From Aeromonas bivalvium (lineage in GTDB: Bacteria; Pseudomonadota; Gammaproteobacteria; Enterobacterales; Aeromonadaceae): 64,000 nucleotides of DNA. The stretch is taken from NCBI RefSeq assembly GCF_000819765.1, contig NZ_CDBT01000063.1:186001-250000 (forward strand), written 5' to 3'. Under the pieces are notes generated by a model. The model did not search any database. It was given only the letters and a program-made list of their open reading frames with translations, and had not been told where the DNA came from. Below are positions 42,745 through 55,185 of this stretch, in pieces. The position numbers and the translations under genes were made by a program. Position 1 is the stretch's first letter. Each line of letters starts with the position of its first letter.

Positions 42745-44346
42745 ATGCGAGCGACCAAAGGCATATTCAAAGGGCTCAACCCCACCATGGCGACCACGGC
42801 ACTGACCGTGATCACCCTGTTCCTGCTGTTCGGGGTATTTGATCCCGACACGGCGGCGTCCTGGTTCAGCGGGGCGAAGGACACCATCATTGCAAGTTTC
42901 AAATGGTACTACATCCTGGTGGTTGCCCTCTTCCTGTTCTTCGCCATCTATCTGATGTTCAGCCGCTTTGGCAGCATCCGGCTGGGGGATGACGATCAGG
43001 AGCCGGAATTTGGCTACTTCGCCTGGTTCTCCATGCTGTTCAGCGCCGGCATGGGCATTGGACTGGTGTTCTGGAGCATCGCCGAACCCATGTATCACCT
43101 GCAGGCGAACCCTTTCATCGAGCAGGGCATGACGTCGGAGGCGGCCCAGGTCGCCATGCGACTCACCTTCTACCACTGGGGTCTGCACCCCTGGGCCATC
43201 TATGTGATCGTCGGCCTGTCCCTGGCTTTCTTCAGCTATCGGCGCAAGTTGCCCCTGGCCATTCGCTCCGTGCTCTATCCCATACTGGGCGACAAGATCT
43301 ATGGTGGCTGGGGCCATGCCGCCGATGTGCTGGCGGTGTTCGGTACCGTGTTCGGGGTGGCGACCTCCCTCGGTCTGGGTGTGGCCCAGATGAATACAGG
43401 TCTCAATCAGCTGATGGGGATGGAGGTCTCTCAGGCCAACCAGCTCTGGCTCATCGCCGGCATCAGCCTGATTGCGACCCTGTCCGCGGTCTCCGGTGTG
43501 GGACGAGGAGTCAAGATCCTCTCCGAGCTGAACATCTGGCTCAGTGCCTTGATCCTGCTGGTGTTCGTGGTGATGGGACCGACGACCTACATCCTCAACT
43601 CTTATGTGCAGAACATAGGGGATTACCTGCAAAACCTGGTCAAGCTGAGCTTCTGGACCAACACGGAAGCGAACGGCACCTCGGCATGGCAATCCTCCTG
43701 GACTGCCTTCTACTGGGGCTGGTGGATAGCCTGGGCACCCTTCGTCGGCATGTTCATCGCCCGCATCTCCAAGGGGCGGACCATACGTGAGTTCGTCATG
43801 GGGGTGCTGCTGGTGCCGTCCCTGCTTGGCATGTTCTGGCTGACCGTGTTCGGCGGCAGCGCCATCCACCTCGAGCTGTTTGGCGCCGGTGGCGTCACCG
43901 AGGCGGTGAACCAGGATGTGACCCAGGCGCTCTACAAGACGGTGGATATGCTCGATTGGGGCAGCATTGGTCTGATCGCCAAGGGGGTGCTGACCCTGCT
44001 GATCTGCACCTACTTCATCACCTCCTGTGACTCGGGCACGCTCGTGATCACGACGCTGCTCTCCATCGGCGAGAGCGAACCGCCGGTGCGCCACCGTGCC
44101 ATCTGGGGTCTGGGTCAGGGGCTGGTCGCCGCCATCCTGCTGATATCGGGGGGCCTGGCCGCCCTGCAGGCCGCCAGCATCATAGCGGCGCTGCCCTTCT
44201 CGGTGATCATGCTGGCCATGTGCTACTCGCTGATCCTCGGCCTCAAGCAGGAGAGCCAGCGTCAGATGGTATATCGCCAGAACCTCAAGCGGCACGATGG
44301 CTCGGTTCACATCAGCCTCAAGGATCGCATCGGTCCGGGCACCTGA
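42745..44346 (+). CDS. BCCT-family osmolyte transporter
   Basis: Inner-membrane betaine/carnitine/choline-type transporter, 533 aa, about 12 helices: the conserved FGYFAWFSMLFSAGMGIGLV (with GMGIGLV), FWSIAEPMYHL, WWIAWAPFVGMFIARISKGR and REFVMGVLLVPSLLGMFW. GMGIG plus the acidic/basic C-terminal tail (LKQESQRQMVYRQNLKRHDG) fits the sodium-coupled betaine group. Probably induced by high osmolarity under the adjacent CosR-like repressor. The exact substrate cannot be assigned. Confidence 0.92.
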   Translation: MRATKGIFKGLNPTMATTALTVITLFLLFGVFDPDTAASWFSGAKDTIIASFKWYYILVVALFLFFAIYLMFSRFGSIRLGDDDQEPEFGYFAWFSMLFSAGMGIGLVFWSIAEPMYHLQANPFIEQGMTSEAAQVAMRLTFYHWGLHPWAIYVIVGLSLAFFSYRRKLPLAIRSVLYPILGDKIYGGWGHAADVLAVFGTVFGVATSLGLGVAQMNTGLNQLMGMEVSQANQLWLIAGISLIATLSAVSGVGRGVKILSELNIWLSALILLVFVVMGPTTYILNSYVQNIGDYLQNLVKLSFWTNTEANGTSAWQSSWTAFYWGWWIAWAPFVGMFIARISKGRTIREFVMGVLLVPSLLGMFWLTVFGGSAIHLELFGAGGVTEAVNQDVTQALYKTVDMLDWGSIGLIAKGVLTLLICTYFITSCDSGTLVITTLLSIGESEPPVRHRAIWGLGQGLVAAILLISGGLAALQAASIIAALPFSVIMLAMCYSLILGLKQESQRQMVYRQNLKRHDGSVHISLKDRIGPGT

Positions 44347-44376
44347 TGGGCGTCTTGCCGGGCACGTCGCAATGAA

Positions 44377-44408
44377 AGAGGGGAACCCCAGGGTTCCCCT
44401 CTCTTTTT
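44377..44408 (+). terminator. Terminator of the BCCT gene
   Basis: AGAGGGGAACCC and GGGTTCCCCTCT, loop CA, followed by TTTTTGC. Strong 12-bp stem. Confidence 0.9.
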
Positions 44409-44459
44409 GCCCTGACATTGACGTCGACGTGCCCCGGCGCAGATCGTCGGCAACAAGAA

Positions 44460-44483
44460 GGGAGCCAATGGCTCCCTTTTTTT
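44460..44483. terminator. Second hairpin before the 3' end of mutS
   Basis: GGGAGCC and GGCTCCC with loop AAT, followed by a T-run on the plus strand; on the minus strand TTCTTG follows. Likely the bidirectional terminator of mutS. Confidence 0.8.
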
Positions 44484-44508
44484 CCTTGCGGACCCTTTGC
44501 CGGCAGCG

Positions 44509-47088
44509 TCAGAGCAACTGCTTGAGGCGATAGAGCAGATCCAGCGCCTGGCGGGGGGTGAGCTCGTCCGGTCGCAGCGCCTCCAGCTCCTCCACCACGG
44601 GGTGGGGCTGGGGGGCCGGCGCGGGCTGCGCCTGGCGCTCGTCGCCGCTGGGGGCGGGGACGGCGCGCTCCAGCTCCGCCAGCTTGTGGCGTGCCTGATG
44701 GATCACCGACTTTGGCACTCCCGCCAGGGCGGCCACCTGCAGGCCGTAGGAGCGGCTGGCCGCCCCCTCCTGCACCGCGTGCATGAAGGCGATGGTGTCG
44801 CCGTGCTCCACCGCATCCAGATGGACGTTGGCGAGATTGGGCAGCAGCTCGGGCAGGCGGGTCAGCTCGAAGTAGTGGGTGGCAAACAGGGTGTAGGCGC
44901 CAATCTTGCTTGCCAGCTGTTCGGCGCAGGCCCAGGCCAGGGAGAGGCCGTCGTAGGTGCTGGTGCCGCGTCCTATCTCGTCCATCAGCACCAGGCTCTG
45001 GGCGGTGGCGTTGTTGAGGATGTTGGCGGTCTCCGTCATCTCCACCATGAAGGTGGATCTTCCCGAGGCCAGATCGTCCGATGCCCCGATCCGGGTGAAG
45101 ATGCGATCGATGGGGCCGATGCGGGCGCTGTCGGCGGGCACATAGGCACCGATATGGGCCAGCAGCACGATGAGTGCCGTCTGGCGCATGTAGGTGGACT
45201 TACCCCCCATGTTGGGGCCCGTGATGATCAGCATCTGCCGCCCCTGCTTCAGGCTGACCGGGTTGGCGATGAAGGGATCCTTCATCACCTGCTCCACCAC
45301 GGGGTGGCGCCCCCCTTCTATCAGGATCTGATCCTCGTCGGTCAGGGTGGGGCACTGGTAGTTGAGGGTCTCTGCCCGCTCCGCCAGGTTGGCCAGCACG
45401 TCCAGCTCCGCCAGGGCGGCAGCCGACTCCTGCAGCTCGGCCAGCTGGGGCAGCAGGGCATCGAGCAGCTCCTCGTACAAGCGCTTCTCCAGCGCCAGGG
45501 CCCGGCTCTGGGCGGTCAGTATCTTGTCTTCGTACTGCTTGAGCTCATCTATGATGTAGCGCTCGTTGTTCTTGAGGGTCTGACGGCGGATATAGTGGCT
45601 CGGCACCAGATGGCTGTTGGCCCGGCTCACCTCGATGAAGAAGCCATGGACCTTGTTGTAGCCCACCTTGAGGGTGTTGATGCCGGTCTCCTGCTTCTCC
45701 CGCTCCTCGATGCGGGCCAGTACGGCGGTAGCGCCGTCCGCCAGATCCCGTATCTCGTCGAGCTCGGCATTGAAACCGGCGCGGATGACGCCGCCATCGC
45801 GGATCAGCACCGGAGGCGTCTCCATGATGGCGCGCTCCAGCAGATCCTGCAGCTCGGGGAAGGTGGCGGCCCGCTCCCTCAGCCGTTGCACCGCCTCATG
45901 CTCACTGCCCGCCAGCAGGGTCTGCAGGTGGGGCAGCTGGGCGAAGGCCTGGCGCAGCCGGGTCAGGTCACGGGGGCGGGCGGAGCGCAGGGCGAGGCGG
46001 GCTAGCACCCGCTCCATGTCGCCCACCTGGCGCAGCAGAGCCCCCAGCTCGTCATAGAGGTTCTGTTCGATCAGTTCGGATATGGTGCTCTGGCGGCCGC
46101 GCAGCAACACCCGATCGCGAATGGGCTGGTGCAACCAGCGTTTGAGCAATCGACTGCCCATGGGGGTCTGGGTGCGATCCAGCACCTCGGCCAGGGTATT
46201 CTCATAGCCACCGGCCAGGTTCTGGGTCAGCTCCAGGTTGCGGCGGGTGGCGGCATCCATGATGATGGCGTGGTCCGGTTGATCCAGTCGCACCGCACGA
46301 ATGTGGGGCAGGGCGGTGCGCTGGGTGTCCTTGACGTACTGCATCAGGCAGCCGGCGGCGCACAGGGCTGTCTCGCTGCGCTCCACCCCGAAGCCCACCA
46401 GATCCTGAGTACCGAACTGCTGACAGAGCAGCTTGCGGGCCGTGCCCAGTTCAAACTCCCACTCGGGGCGGCGACGCAGGCCGCGGCGACCCGCGATATG
46501 GGTCATGAACTCGAAGGATTCCGGATAGAGCAGCTCGGCCGGGTTGGTGCGCTGCAACTCGGCGAGCAGGGTCTCTTCCTTCTCGAACTGGTTGATGAAG
46601 AAGCGGCCGGAGCCTATGTCCAGGGTGCCGTAGCCGAACTGGCGGCCGTCGTGATAGACGGCGGCGATCAGGTTGTCCTGACGCTCGCTGAGCAGGGCCT
46701 CGTCGGAGACGGTCCCCGGCGTGACGATGCGGATCACCTTGCGCTCCACCGGCCCCTTGCTGGTGGCCGGATCTCCCACCTGTTCGCAGATGGCGGCGGA
46801 CTCCCCGAGCTGCACCAGCTTGGCGAGATAGCCCTCGATGGCATGATAGGGCACCCCCGCCATGGGGATGGGGGTACCGGCGGACTGACCGCGCTTGGTC
46901 AATGAGATGTCGAGCAGCTGTGCCGCCCGGCGGGCGTCGTCATAGAACAGCTCATAAAAGTCCCCCATCCGATAGAACAGCAGTATCTCCGGGTTCTCGG
47001 CCTTGAGGGTGAGGTACTGCTGCATCATGGGCGTATGCTGGCTGAGGGCGGCGCTGGGCGCCCCTGTGTGGGCGGATAATGCGTTCAT
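44509..47088 (-). CDS. mutS: DNA mismatch repair protein MutS
   Basis: Mismatch recognition ATPase of methyl-directed repair. 859 aa (E. coli 853). N-terminal mismatch domain with [20 protein letters not shown] and [20 protein letters not shown] (the Phe-x-Glu intercalation motif), core and clamp, and ATPase with [20 protein letters not shown] (Walker A), [20 protein letters not shown] (Walker B) and [13 protein letters not shown]. Start at ATG 47088. Single gene, divergent from pncC with 161 bases between. High conservation. Confidence 0.97.
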   Translation of the reverse strand: MNALSAHTGAPSAALSQHTPMMQQYLTLKAENPEILLFYRMGDFYELFYDDARRAAQLLDISLTKRGQSAGTPIPMAGVPYHAIEGYLAKLVQLGESAAICEQVGDPATSKGPVERKVIRIVTPGTVSDEALLSERQDNLIAAVYHDGRQFGYGTLDIGSGRFFINQFEKEETLLAELQRTNPAELLYPESFEFMTHIAGRRGLRRRPEWEFELGTARKLLCQQFGTQDLVGFGVERSETALCAAGCLMQYVKDTQRTALPHIRAVRLDQPDHAIIMDAATRRNLELTQNLAGGYENTLAEVLDRTQTPMGSRLLKRWLHQPIRDRVLLRGRQSTISELIEQNLYDELGALLRQVGDMERVLARLALRSARPRDLTRLRQAFAQLPHLQTLLAGSEHEAVQRLRERAATFPELQDLLERAIMETPPVLIRDGGVIRAGFNAELDEIRDLADGATAVLARIEEREKQETGINTLKVGYNKVHGFFIEVSRANSHLVPSHYIRRQTLKNNERYIIDELKQYEDKILTAQSRALALEKRLYEELLDALLPQLAELQESAAALAELDVLANLAERAETLNYQCPTLTDEDQILIEGGRHPVVEQVMKDPFIANPVSLKQGRQMLIITGPNMGGKSTYMRQTALIVLLAHIGAYVPADSARIGPIDRIFTRIGASDDLASGRSTFMVEMTETANILNNATAQSLVLMDEIGRGTSTYDGLSLAWACAEQLASKIGAYTLFATHYFELTRLPELLPNLANVHLDAVEHGDTIAFMHAVQEGAASRSYGLQVAALAGVPKSVIHQARHKLAELERAVPAPSGDERQAQPAPAPQPHPVVEELEALRPDELTPRQALDLLYRLKQLL

Positions 47089-47249
47089 GTTCGATCCCGG
47101 ATGGTGGCCGAGTGGCCGGTGCGATGAGTCGTTTTGGCTGGCATTTTACACGGAACGGGGCAGGGGGGGGAACCTGTTGGCCATGACCCTGGCGGTTGCG
47201 ATGGCCCCGAGGGGAATAGCATAATGGCCATTCGACCACGGGAGGTGCC

Positions 47250-47741
47250 ATGACCCTTGATAGAGAGATAGCCAGCCTCGCCCTAGAGCTGGGCCAGGCC
47301 CTCACCGCCAGGGGCGGGCTGGCGACCACGGCGGAATCCTGCACCGGTGGCGGCGTCGCCTACGCCATCACTGAGGTGGCGGGCAGTTCGGTCTGGTTTG
47401 ACCGCAGCTTCGTGACCTACAGCAACGAAGCCAAGCAGCAGATGCTGGGGGTGAGCGTCGACAGCCTGCTGCGCCACGGCGCCGTCAGCGAGACTGTGGT
47501 GCTGGAGATGGCGAGGGGAGCGCTGGCTCGCTCCGATGCCAGCATCAGCGTTGCCATCAGTGGCGTCGCCGGGCCGGGCGGGGGCAGCGATGACAAGCCG
47601 GTCGGCACCGTCTGGTTCGCCTGGGCCGAGCAGGGGGGGCGACAACGCTCGCTGCTCGCCCGTTTCGATGGGGATCGCCACCAGGTGCGACAACTGGCCA
47701 TCAGACAGGCTTTGTCCGGTCTCCTCGCCTTGCTCAAGTAA
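47250..47741 (+). CDS. pncC: Nicotinamide-nucleotide amidohydrolase PncC (CinA C-terminal domain)
   Basis: Deamidates nicotinamide mononucleotide to nicotinate mononucleotide for NAD recycling. 163 aa, matching stand-alone CinA C-terminal enzymes: LATTAESCTGGGVAYAITEV (family motif AESCTGG), GSSVWFDRSFVTYSNEAKQQ and SVAISGVAGPGGGSDDKPVG (GVAGPGGG). The GGAGG ribosome site is ideal. It precedes recA by 76 bases with an SOS box in between, as in E. coli. Confidence 0.93.
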   Translation: MTLDREIASLALELGQALTARGGLATTAESCTGGGVAYAITEVAGSSVWFDRSFVTYSNEAKQQMLGVSVDSLLRHGAVSETVVLEMARGALARSDASISVAISGVAGPGGGSDDKPVGTVWFAWAEQGGRQRSLLARFDGDRHQVRQLAIRQALSGLLALLK

Positions 47742-47747
47742 AAGGGC

Positions 47748-47775
47748 TTGATACTGTATGAATAGACAGTATACT
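47748..47775 (+). promoter_or_regulatory. recA promoter with LexA (SOS) box
   Basis: TACTGTATGAATAGACAGTA (47752-47771) matches the LexA consensus CTG-N10-CAG with outer TA/TA. It overlaps a sigma-70 promoter: -35 TTGATA (47748-47753) and -10 TATACT (47770-47775) with 16-base spacing, so LexA binding blocks transcription. Confidence 0.93.
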
Positions 47776-47817
47776 TGACCCAACTTCACCTTATCACGAT
47801 TTCCAGCGGAGATTGGC

Positions 47818-48882
47818 ATGGATCAGAACAAGCAGAAGGCACTGGCGGCAGCGCTGGGTCAGATTGAGAAGCAGTTTGGTAAAGGCTCCATCATGCGTCT
47901 GGGCGACAGCAAGACCATGGACATAGAAGCCATCTCGACCGGCTCCCTCTCTCTGGACGTGGCGCTCGGCATCGGCGGCCTGCCCTGTGGCCGTGTGGTG
48001 GAAATCTACGGCCCGGAATCCTCGGGCAAGACCACGCTGACCCTGCAAGTCATCGCCGAGGCTCAGCGTAAAGGCAAGACCTGTGCCTTCGTCGATGCCG
48101 AACACGCCCTGGATCCCGTCTATGCCGCCAAGCTGGGGGTCAATGTCGACGATCTGCTGATCTCCCAGCCGGATACCGGCGAACAGGCGCTGGAGATCTG
48201 CGACATGCTGGTACGCTCCAACGCCGTGGACGTCATCATCGTCGACTCGGTGGCGGCCCTGACGCCGAAGGCGGAGATCGAAGGCGAGATGGGGGATTCC
48301 CATGTCGGCCTGCAGGCCCGCCTCATGTCCCAGGCGCTGCGCAAGCTGACCGCCAACATCAAGAACGCCAACTGCCTGTGCATCTTCATCAACCAGATCC
48401 GGATGAAGATCGGCGTCATGTTCGGCAGCCCCGAGACCACCACGGGTGGTAACGCCCTCAAGTTCTACGCCTCCGTGCGTCTGGATATCCGTCGCACCGG
48501 CGCCATCAAGGAAGGGGACGAAGTGGTCGGCAACGAGACCCGGGTCAAGGTCGTCAAGAACAAGGTGGCGCCCCCCTTCAAGCAGGCCGAATTCCAGATC
48601 TTCTACGGTGCCGGTATCTCCAAGGAGGGCGAGCTGGTGGATCTGGGCGTCAAGCACAAGCTGATCGACAAGGCCGGTGCCTGGTACAGCTACAACGGCG
48701 AGAAGATCGGTCAGGGCAAGGCCAACGTCATGAAACTGTTTGCCGAGAACAAGGCGATGGCGGGGGAGATCGAAGCCAAGCTGCGTGAACTGCTGCTGAC
48801 CAAGGGCGGCGCCCCGGACGAGAAGGTGGCCGTGGCCGCCATCGACGAGTTCGAGCCTGAAGATGAACAGGAATTTGAATAA
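47818..48882 (+). CDS. recA: Recombinase RecA
   Basis: 354 aa strand-exchange ATPase and LexA coprotease. N-terminal [20 protein letters not shown], Walker [21 protein letters not shown], Walker [21 protein letters not shown], loop L2 around [20 protein letters not shown], and an acidic tail ([15 protein letters not shown]). ATG 47818 after GCGGAGATTGGC. SOS-induced from the LexA box upstream. Stop is at 48880-48882, followed at once by a perfect hairpin. Confidence 0.98.
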   Translation: MDQNKQKALAAALGQIEKQFGKGSIMRLGDSKTMDIEAISTGSLSLDVALGIGGLPCGRVVEIYGPESSGKTTLTLQVIAEAQRKGKTCAFVDAEHALDPVYAAKLGVNVDDLLISQPDTGEQALEICDMLVRSNAVDVIIVDSVAALTPKAEIEGEMGDSHVGLQARLMSQALRKLTANIKNANCLCIFINQIRMKIGVMFGSPETTTGGNALKFYASVRLDIRRTGAIKEGDEVVGNETRVKVVKNKVAPPFKQAEFQIFYGAGISKEGELVDLGVKHKLIDKAGAWYSYNGEKIGQGKANVMKLFAENKAMAGEIEAKLRELLLTKGGAPDEKVAVAAIDEFEPEDEQEFE

Positions 48883-48916
48883 CAACAAGGCCGGGCTAAC
48901 CCCCGGCCTTGTTGTT
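48881..48916 (+). terminator. 15-bp perfect hairpin between recA and recX
   Basis: AACAACAAGGCCGGG and CCCGGCCTTGTTGTT form a perfect 15-bp stem around a 6-base loop. It begins inside the recA stop codon and its last base directly precedes the recX ATG. A T-rich right arm makes it a plausible attenuator; read-through must occur for recX expression. Confidence 0.85.
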
Positions 48917-49423
48917 ATGGAGGGGCAGGACGCACCGCCCGAGTTGACCTTCGAAGAGCGGTTCGCCGCCGCCCGTGCCTATGCCATGCGCAGCCTGGCC
49001 AGGCGCGAGAGCGCCGAGTCAGAGTTGCTGATGCGCCTGCGCAAGCAGGGCCATGATGAGGCGGTGAGTCAGGCCGTGCTCGATTATTGCCGCGACCATC
49101 ACTGGGTATCCGACGAGCGTTACGGCGCCATGGCAGTACGGGCCGGGGCGGCCAAGGGTCATGGCCCGACCAGGATCCGCTTCGATCTGCGCCGCAAGGG
49201 GCTGAGCGATACCGAGCTGGAGCTGGCATTCGCACAACCCGAGCTGGACTGGTTCGAGCTGGCGCTGACCCTGCTTGAGCGGCGCACCGATGGCTCCGCG
49301 CTCAAGGAGTTCAAACCGCGCATGAAGTGGCTCAAGTTCCTGCTGGGGCGCGGTTTTAGCCAGGATCAGGCGCGTTATGCCATCGCCACCTTGCAGGAGC
49401 GAGCCGAGCAGGAAACGGAGTGA
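48917..49423 (+). CDS. recX: RecA regulatory protein RecX
   Basis: Inhibits RecA filament extension. 168 aa from ATG 48917: LTFEERFAAARAYAMRSLAR, SELLMRLRKQGHDEAVSQAV and HHWVSDERYGAMAVRAGAAK show the RecX helical repeats; RIRFDLRRKGLSDTELELAF and FLLGRGFSQDQARYAIATL complete three units. An in-frame ATG at 48863 inside recA would give 186 aa, but the extra residues are encoded by the recA tail and hairpin and are not family-like. No clear ribosome site precedes ATG 48917, so expression is probably low. Confidence 0.85.
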   Translation: MEGQDAPPELTFEERFAAARAYAMRSLARRESAESELLMRLRKQGHDEAVSQAVLDYCRDHHWVSDERYGAMAVRAGAAKGHGPTRIRFDLRRKGLSDTELELAFAQPELDWFELALTLLERRTDGSALKEFKPRMKWLKFLLGRGFSQDQARYAIATLQERAEQETE

Positions 49424-50216
49424 CGCTGACAGATAGCCTCCTGGCGCACCTGGCTAGGGGCGCCGGATCCGTCCGTCAGGGACGAAGGCCGGGCTCTGGG
49501 CTGGCGCGCGGCTCGCTCGCCGTGCTCCCAAATCTGTCCTGTCGTTGCCAACGGGTTAGATCCCTTCAAGCCGGTTCCCTTTTTGAATGGCCTGCGCTTG
49601 ATTCCCTGAATAGCCCCTTCATCGATACCCTGTTCCTGCGCCTCGAGCACACTCCTGACCGTCTTGTCCTATCTCGACGAGCGGGCCTCATGTTGAATGC
49701 TCTGCGCTTGATTCCCTGAGTGGCCTCTTCATCGACAACCGGTCCCAACATCTAAAGTTCGCTCTCTTGTCACCGGGTTCTGGATCTGTCTCGTAAGGCT
49801 ATCCCCTCGTTGGCCGCGTTTTCCCTCCTTGTGTCCTTTTCCTGGCAGTGCGCCACGGGCCGGATCTCCCTGGTTAGGTCTCTTCACCGCCATGCAAGCC
49901 GACCCCCTATGTGGAACGGATCGCGTTTCACTTCGTCGGCTCGGTTCTTGGCGGGAGGGGAGTGGCGCCATCGATGGCGATGCTCATGGCGATTTACCCC
50001 GTCTGGCATGGCGGCTTCATGGGCTGGCGGCGCTTGCATCCAGCCGTCGATGGCGTCTGGCCGCTGCCGCTCAGCCCATCAGCAACAGTGCGTTCCTGTG
50101 AGGTCACGCCACCCCGGCTTTTTCGGGGCCCCGTGGCCTGCGGGTTTTACTTTACTGCGCAGAAAACTTACATTAGGGCGATTAAAAGTCCGTATCCGAA
50201 TCAAGCAGGATTTTCC
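49424..50216. other. Long spacer between recX and alaS
   Basis: About 790 bases with no convincing coding sequence. It contains a 110-bp-spaced direct repeat (49583-49629 and 49693-49740) and several short open frames on both strands, none with a plausible ribosome site or family match. The last 60 bases (TTTACTTTACTGCGCAG..., CATTAGGGCG) carry the alaS leader with AGGA ahead of the start. The reason for the unusual length is not evident. Confidence 0.6.
49583..49740. repeat. Direct repeat pair of about 47 bp, 110 bp apart
   Basis: Units 49583-49629 and 49693-49740 share the core CTGCGCTTGATTCCCTGA and the following GCC-CTTCATCGA with few differences. On the minus strand each unit reads DE-A-QGIKRR-F when translated, with non-synonymous as well as synonymous changes, so the coding reading is weak. 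The repeats could be a remnant of a gene or non-coding RNA element. Confidence 0.75.
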
Positions 50217-52841
<2,625 letters not shown>

Positions 52842-52857
52842 TCGGGCGAGGTGATCT

Positions 52858-54105
52858 GTGGCACTCTATGTACAGAAATTTGGCGGTACATCGGTCGGTT
52901 CCCTGGAGCGGATCGAGGCGGTCGCCGAGCGGGTCGCTCAGACCAGGGCCCAGGGCCATGATGTGGTGGTGGTGGTCTCCGCCATGTCGGGGGAAACCAA
53001 CCGCTTGCTGGGCATGGCCCAGCAGTTGGACCCAGATGCCAATCGGCGCGAGATGGATGTGCTGGTCTCCACCGGCGAGCAGGTCACCATTGCCCTGCTG
53101 GCCATCGCCTTGACCCGTCGGGCCTGTCCGGCGGTCTCCATGACCGGGGATCAGGTGCGTATCCACACCGATTCCGCCCATGGCAAGGCCAGGATCACCC
53201 ACATAGACACGGCCTCGCTGCGCACCGAGCTGGGTGCGGGCAAGGTGGTGGTGGTGGCCGGATTCCAGGGACGTGATGAGCACAATGCCATCACCACCCT
53301 GGGCCGGGGTGGCTCAGATACCACTGCGGTGGCGATCGCGGCGGCACTCGAGGCTGACGAATGCCAGATATTCACCGACGTGGACGGGGTCTATACCACG
53401 GATCCGCGCATCGAGCCCAAGGCCCGTCGTCTCGCTACCATCACCTTCGAGGAGATGCTGGAGATGGCGAGCCTGGGGGCCAAGGTGCTGCAGATCCGTT
53501 CGGTGGAATTTGCGGGCAAGTACCGGGTGCCGCTAAGGGTGCTGTCGAGCTTCATCGATGGCGAGGGAACCTTAATCACATATGGAGGTGAGAGGATGGA
53601 AGCGCCCCTGGTATCGGGCATAGCGTTCAATCGCAACGAGGCCAGCCTGACCATACTCGGTGTGCCGGACAGGCCCACGGTCGCGGCCCAGATCCTGGGT
53701 CCCATCAGCGATGCCAATATCGACGTGGACATGATTGTTCAGAATACGTTGGGGGATGGCAGTGCAGATTTTACCTTCACGGTGAATCGCGATGACTACC
53801 GACGGGCCCGCGCCCTGCTGGAGCAGACCGCCAGCGACCTGGGGGCGGCCTGTGTGCAGGGCAATGGTGAGATAGCCAAGGTTTCCATCGTCGGGGTGGG
53901 GATGTGGAATCACCCCGGTGTGGCCCGCACCATGTTCAAGGTACTGGGTGAGGAGGGGATCAACATGCAGTTGATTTCCACCTCCGAAATCAAGATATCC
54001 GTGGTGATTGACGAGAAGTATCTGGAGCTGGCGGTACGGTCCCTGCATGGCGCCTTTGGGCTGGATCAGGCGCCGAGCGAACAGCCGCTGGGCAACAATC
54101 CCTGA
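52858..54105 (+). CDS. lysC: Monofunctional aspartate kinase
   Basis: First step of the aspartate pathway (Lys, Thr, Met, DAP). 415 aa from GTG 52858 ([29 protein letters not shown] is the kinase motif), [20 protein letters not shown] (catalytic), [13 protein letters not shown], and two ACT domains ([20 protein letters not shown] and [20 protein letters not shown]). The alpha/beta chain form without a homoserine dehydrogenase domain. alaS-lysC-csrA order matches Vibrio and Shewanella. Feedback by lysine is expected from the family. Confidence 0.95.
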   Translation: MALYVQKFGGTSVGSLERIEAVAERVAQTRAQGHDVVVVVSAMSGETNRLLGMAQQLDPDANRREMDVLVSTGEQVTIALLAIALTRRACPAVSMTGDQVRIHTDSAHGKARITHIDTASLRTELGAGKVVVVAGFQGRDEHNAITTLGRGGSDTTAVAIAAALEADECQIFTDVDGVYTTDPRIEPKARRLATITFEEMLEMASLGAKVLQIRSVEFAGKYRVPLRVLSSFIDGEGTLITYGGERMEAPLVSGIAFNRNEASLTILGVPDRPTVAAQILGPISDANIDVDMIVQNTLGDGSADFTFTVNRDDYRRARALLEQTASDLGAACVQGNGEIAKVSIVGVGMWNHPGVARTMFKVLGEEGINMQLISTSEIKISVVIDEKYLELAVRSLHGAFGLDQAPSEQPLGNNP

Positions 54106-54198
54106 TTGATTTAGTTTCAACCATTTACCATATCGATATCTTTGTAAGATAATGTCCCATGTCGATATGAATACAAAACAGGATACAGGAGCAAGCGA

Positions 54199-54387
54199 AT
54201 GCTTATTTTGACTCGTCGTGTAGGGGAAACCCTGATGATTGGTGACGAAGTGACTGTCACCGTACTGGGCGTGAAAGGCAACCAGGTACGCATCGGTGTG
54301 AACGCACCGAAAGAGGTTTCCGTACACCGCGAAGAGATCTACATGCGGATACAGGCCGAGAAAGTACCGGGCCAGCCAAATTTCTAA
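54199..54387 (+). CDS. csrA: Carbon storage regulator CsrA
   Basis: 62 aa dimeric RNA-binding protein that represses or activates mRNAs at GGA motifs. Sequence [40 protein letters not shown] and [20 protein letters not shown] is the strongly conserved CsrA of gammaproteobacteria. The upstream 93 bases hold the promoter and CAGGATACAGGAGCAAGCG leader, whose two AGGA/AGGAG motifs may allow autoregulation. Downstream lies the tRNA-Ser/Arg cluster, as in E. coli. Confidence 0.98.
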   Translation: MLILTRRVGETLMIGDEVTVTVLGVKGNQVRIGVNAPKEVSVHREEIYMRIQAEKVPGQPNF

Positions 54388-54601
54388 GCCGCTTTTCATA
54401 GCTGCGTTCAGGCGACACCTCCCCGTGTCGCCTTTTGTTTTTCTGGGGGCTCAGAACGCTTTGCAAGGCAGTAAACTGCGGGATAAGTATCGATTTTGTT
54501 TGAATATTCCACGCTTTGACCAAATGCTGAGCGAACACGCTTTTTTCTACAAAAAAGTGTTTGACTAAAAATCCCTGTGAAGTATTATCAGCCCCGCAAA
54601 C

Positions 54602-54694
54602 GGAGAGGTGGCCGAGAGGCTGAAGGCGCTCCCCTGCTAAGGGAGTATGCGGCTTATACCCGCATCGGGGGTTCGAATCCCCCCTTCTCCGCCA
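54602..54694 (+). tRNA. tRNA-Ser (GCU)
   Basis: 93 bases including the encoded CCA. Acceptor GGAGAGG/CTTCTCC, D-loop GCCGAGAGGCTGAAGGC, anticodon GCT in CCCCTGCTAAGGG, long variable arm typical of serine tRNA, and T-loop GGTTCGAATCC. Equivalent to serV downstream of csrA in E. coli. Confidence 0.97.
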
Positions 54695-54698
54695 TTTT

Positions 54699-54775
54699 GC
54701 GCCCGTAGCTCAGCTGGATAGAGTACCTGGCTACGAACCAGGTGGTCAGAGGTTCGAATCCTCTCGGGCGCACCA
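54699..54775 (+). tRNA. tRNA-Arg (ACG), copy 1
   Basis: 77 bases with CCA. Anticodon ACG in CTGGCTACGAACCAG; A34 is expected to become inosine. T-arm CAGAGGTTCGAATCCTCTCG. Four bases after the tRNA-Ser, so cotranscribed with it. Confidence 0.97.
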
Positions 54776-54832
54776 TATTACGACTCGAAAGGGTCATGTG
54801 TTGACCATCAGCAAGTCGACACGCTAGAAAAG

Positions 54833-54857
54833 GCTTACTGATGAGTAAGCTTTTTTT
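54833..54857 (+). terminator. Terminator between tRNA-Arg copies 1 and 2
   Basis: GCTTACT and AGTAAGC with loop GATG, preceded by AAAAG and followed by TTTTTTT. Separates the Ser/Arg1 transcript from the remaining tRNA-Arg copies. Confidence 0.88.
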
Positions 54858-54873
54858 ATCGCTTTAAATCAGG

Positions 54874-54950
54874 GCGCCCGTAGCTCAGCTGGATAGAGTA
54901 CCTGGCTACGAACCAGGTGGTCGGAGGTTCGAATCCTCCCGGGCGCACCA
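54874..54950 (+). tRNA. tRNA-Arg (ACG), copy 2
   Basis: 77 bases with CCA, anticodon ACG. T-arm variant CGGAGGTTCGAATCCTCCCG, differing from copy 1 at the paired T-stem bases. Confidence 0.97.
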
Positions 54951-54974
54951 TTTAACGCACAACAGATTTCATGA

Positions 54975-55051
54975 GCGCCCGTAGCTCAGCTGGATAGAGT
55001 ACCTGGCTACGAACCAGGTGGTCAGAGGTTCGAATCCTCTCGGGCGCACCA
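54975..55051 (+). tRNA. tRNA-Arg (ACG), copy 3
   Basis: 77 bases with CCA, anticodon ACG, T-arm of the copy 1 type (CAGAGGTTCGAATCCTCTCG). The 24 bases between copies 2 and 3 contain no promoter-like signal. Confidence 0.97.
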
Positions 55052-55080
55052 TTTTGAAAGCAGTACACAAAAGTTTGTGA

Positions 55081-55157
55081 GCGCCCGTAGCTCAGCTGGA
55101 TAGAGTACCTGGCTACGAACCAGGTGGTCGGAGGTTCGAATCCTCCCGGGCGCACCA
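55081..55157 (+). tRNA. tRNA-Arg (ACG), copy 4
   Basis: 77 bases with CCA, anticodon ACG, T-arm of the copy 2 type. The spacers after copies 3 and 4 share ATTTTGAAAGCAGTAC, so this part arose by tandem duplication. Confidence 0.97.
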
Positions 55158-55185
55158 TTTTGAAAGCAGTACCAAAAGTTGATGA

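Noticed and set aside
49911-50216. N-terminal extension of AlaS
   Set aside because: Would add 102 residues with no similarity to the family; the ATG at 50217 has a ribosome site and matches the conserved start.
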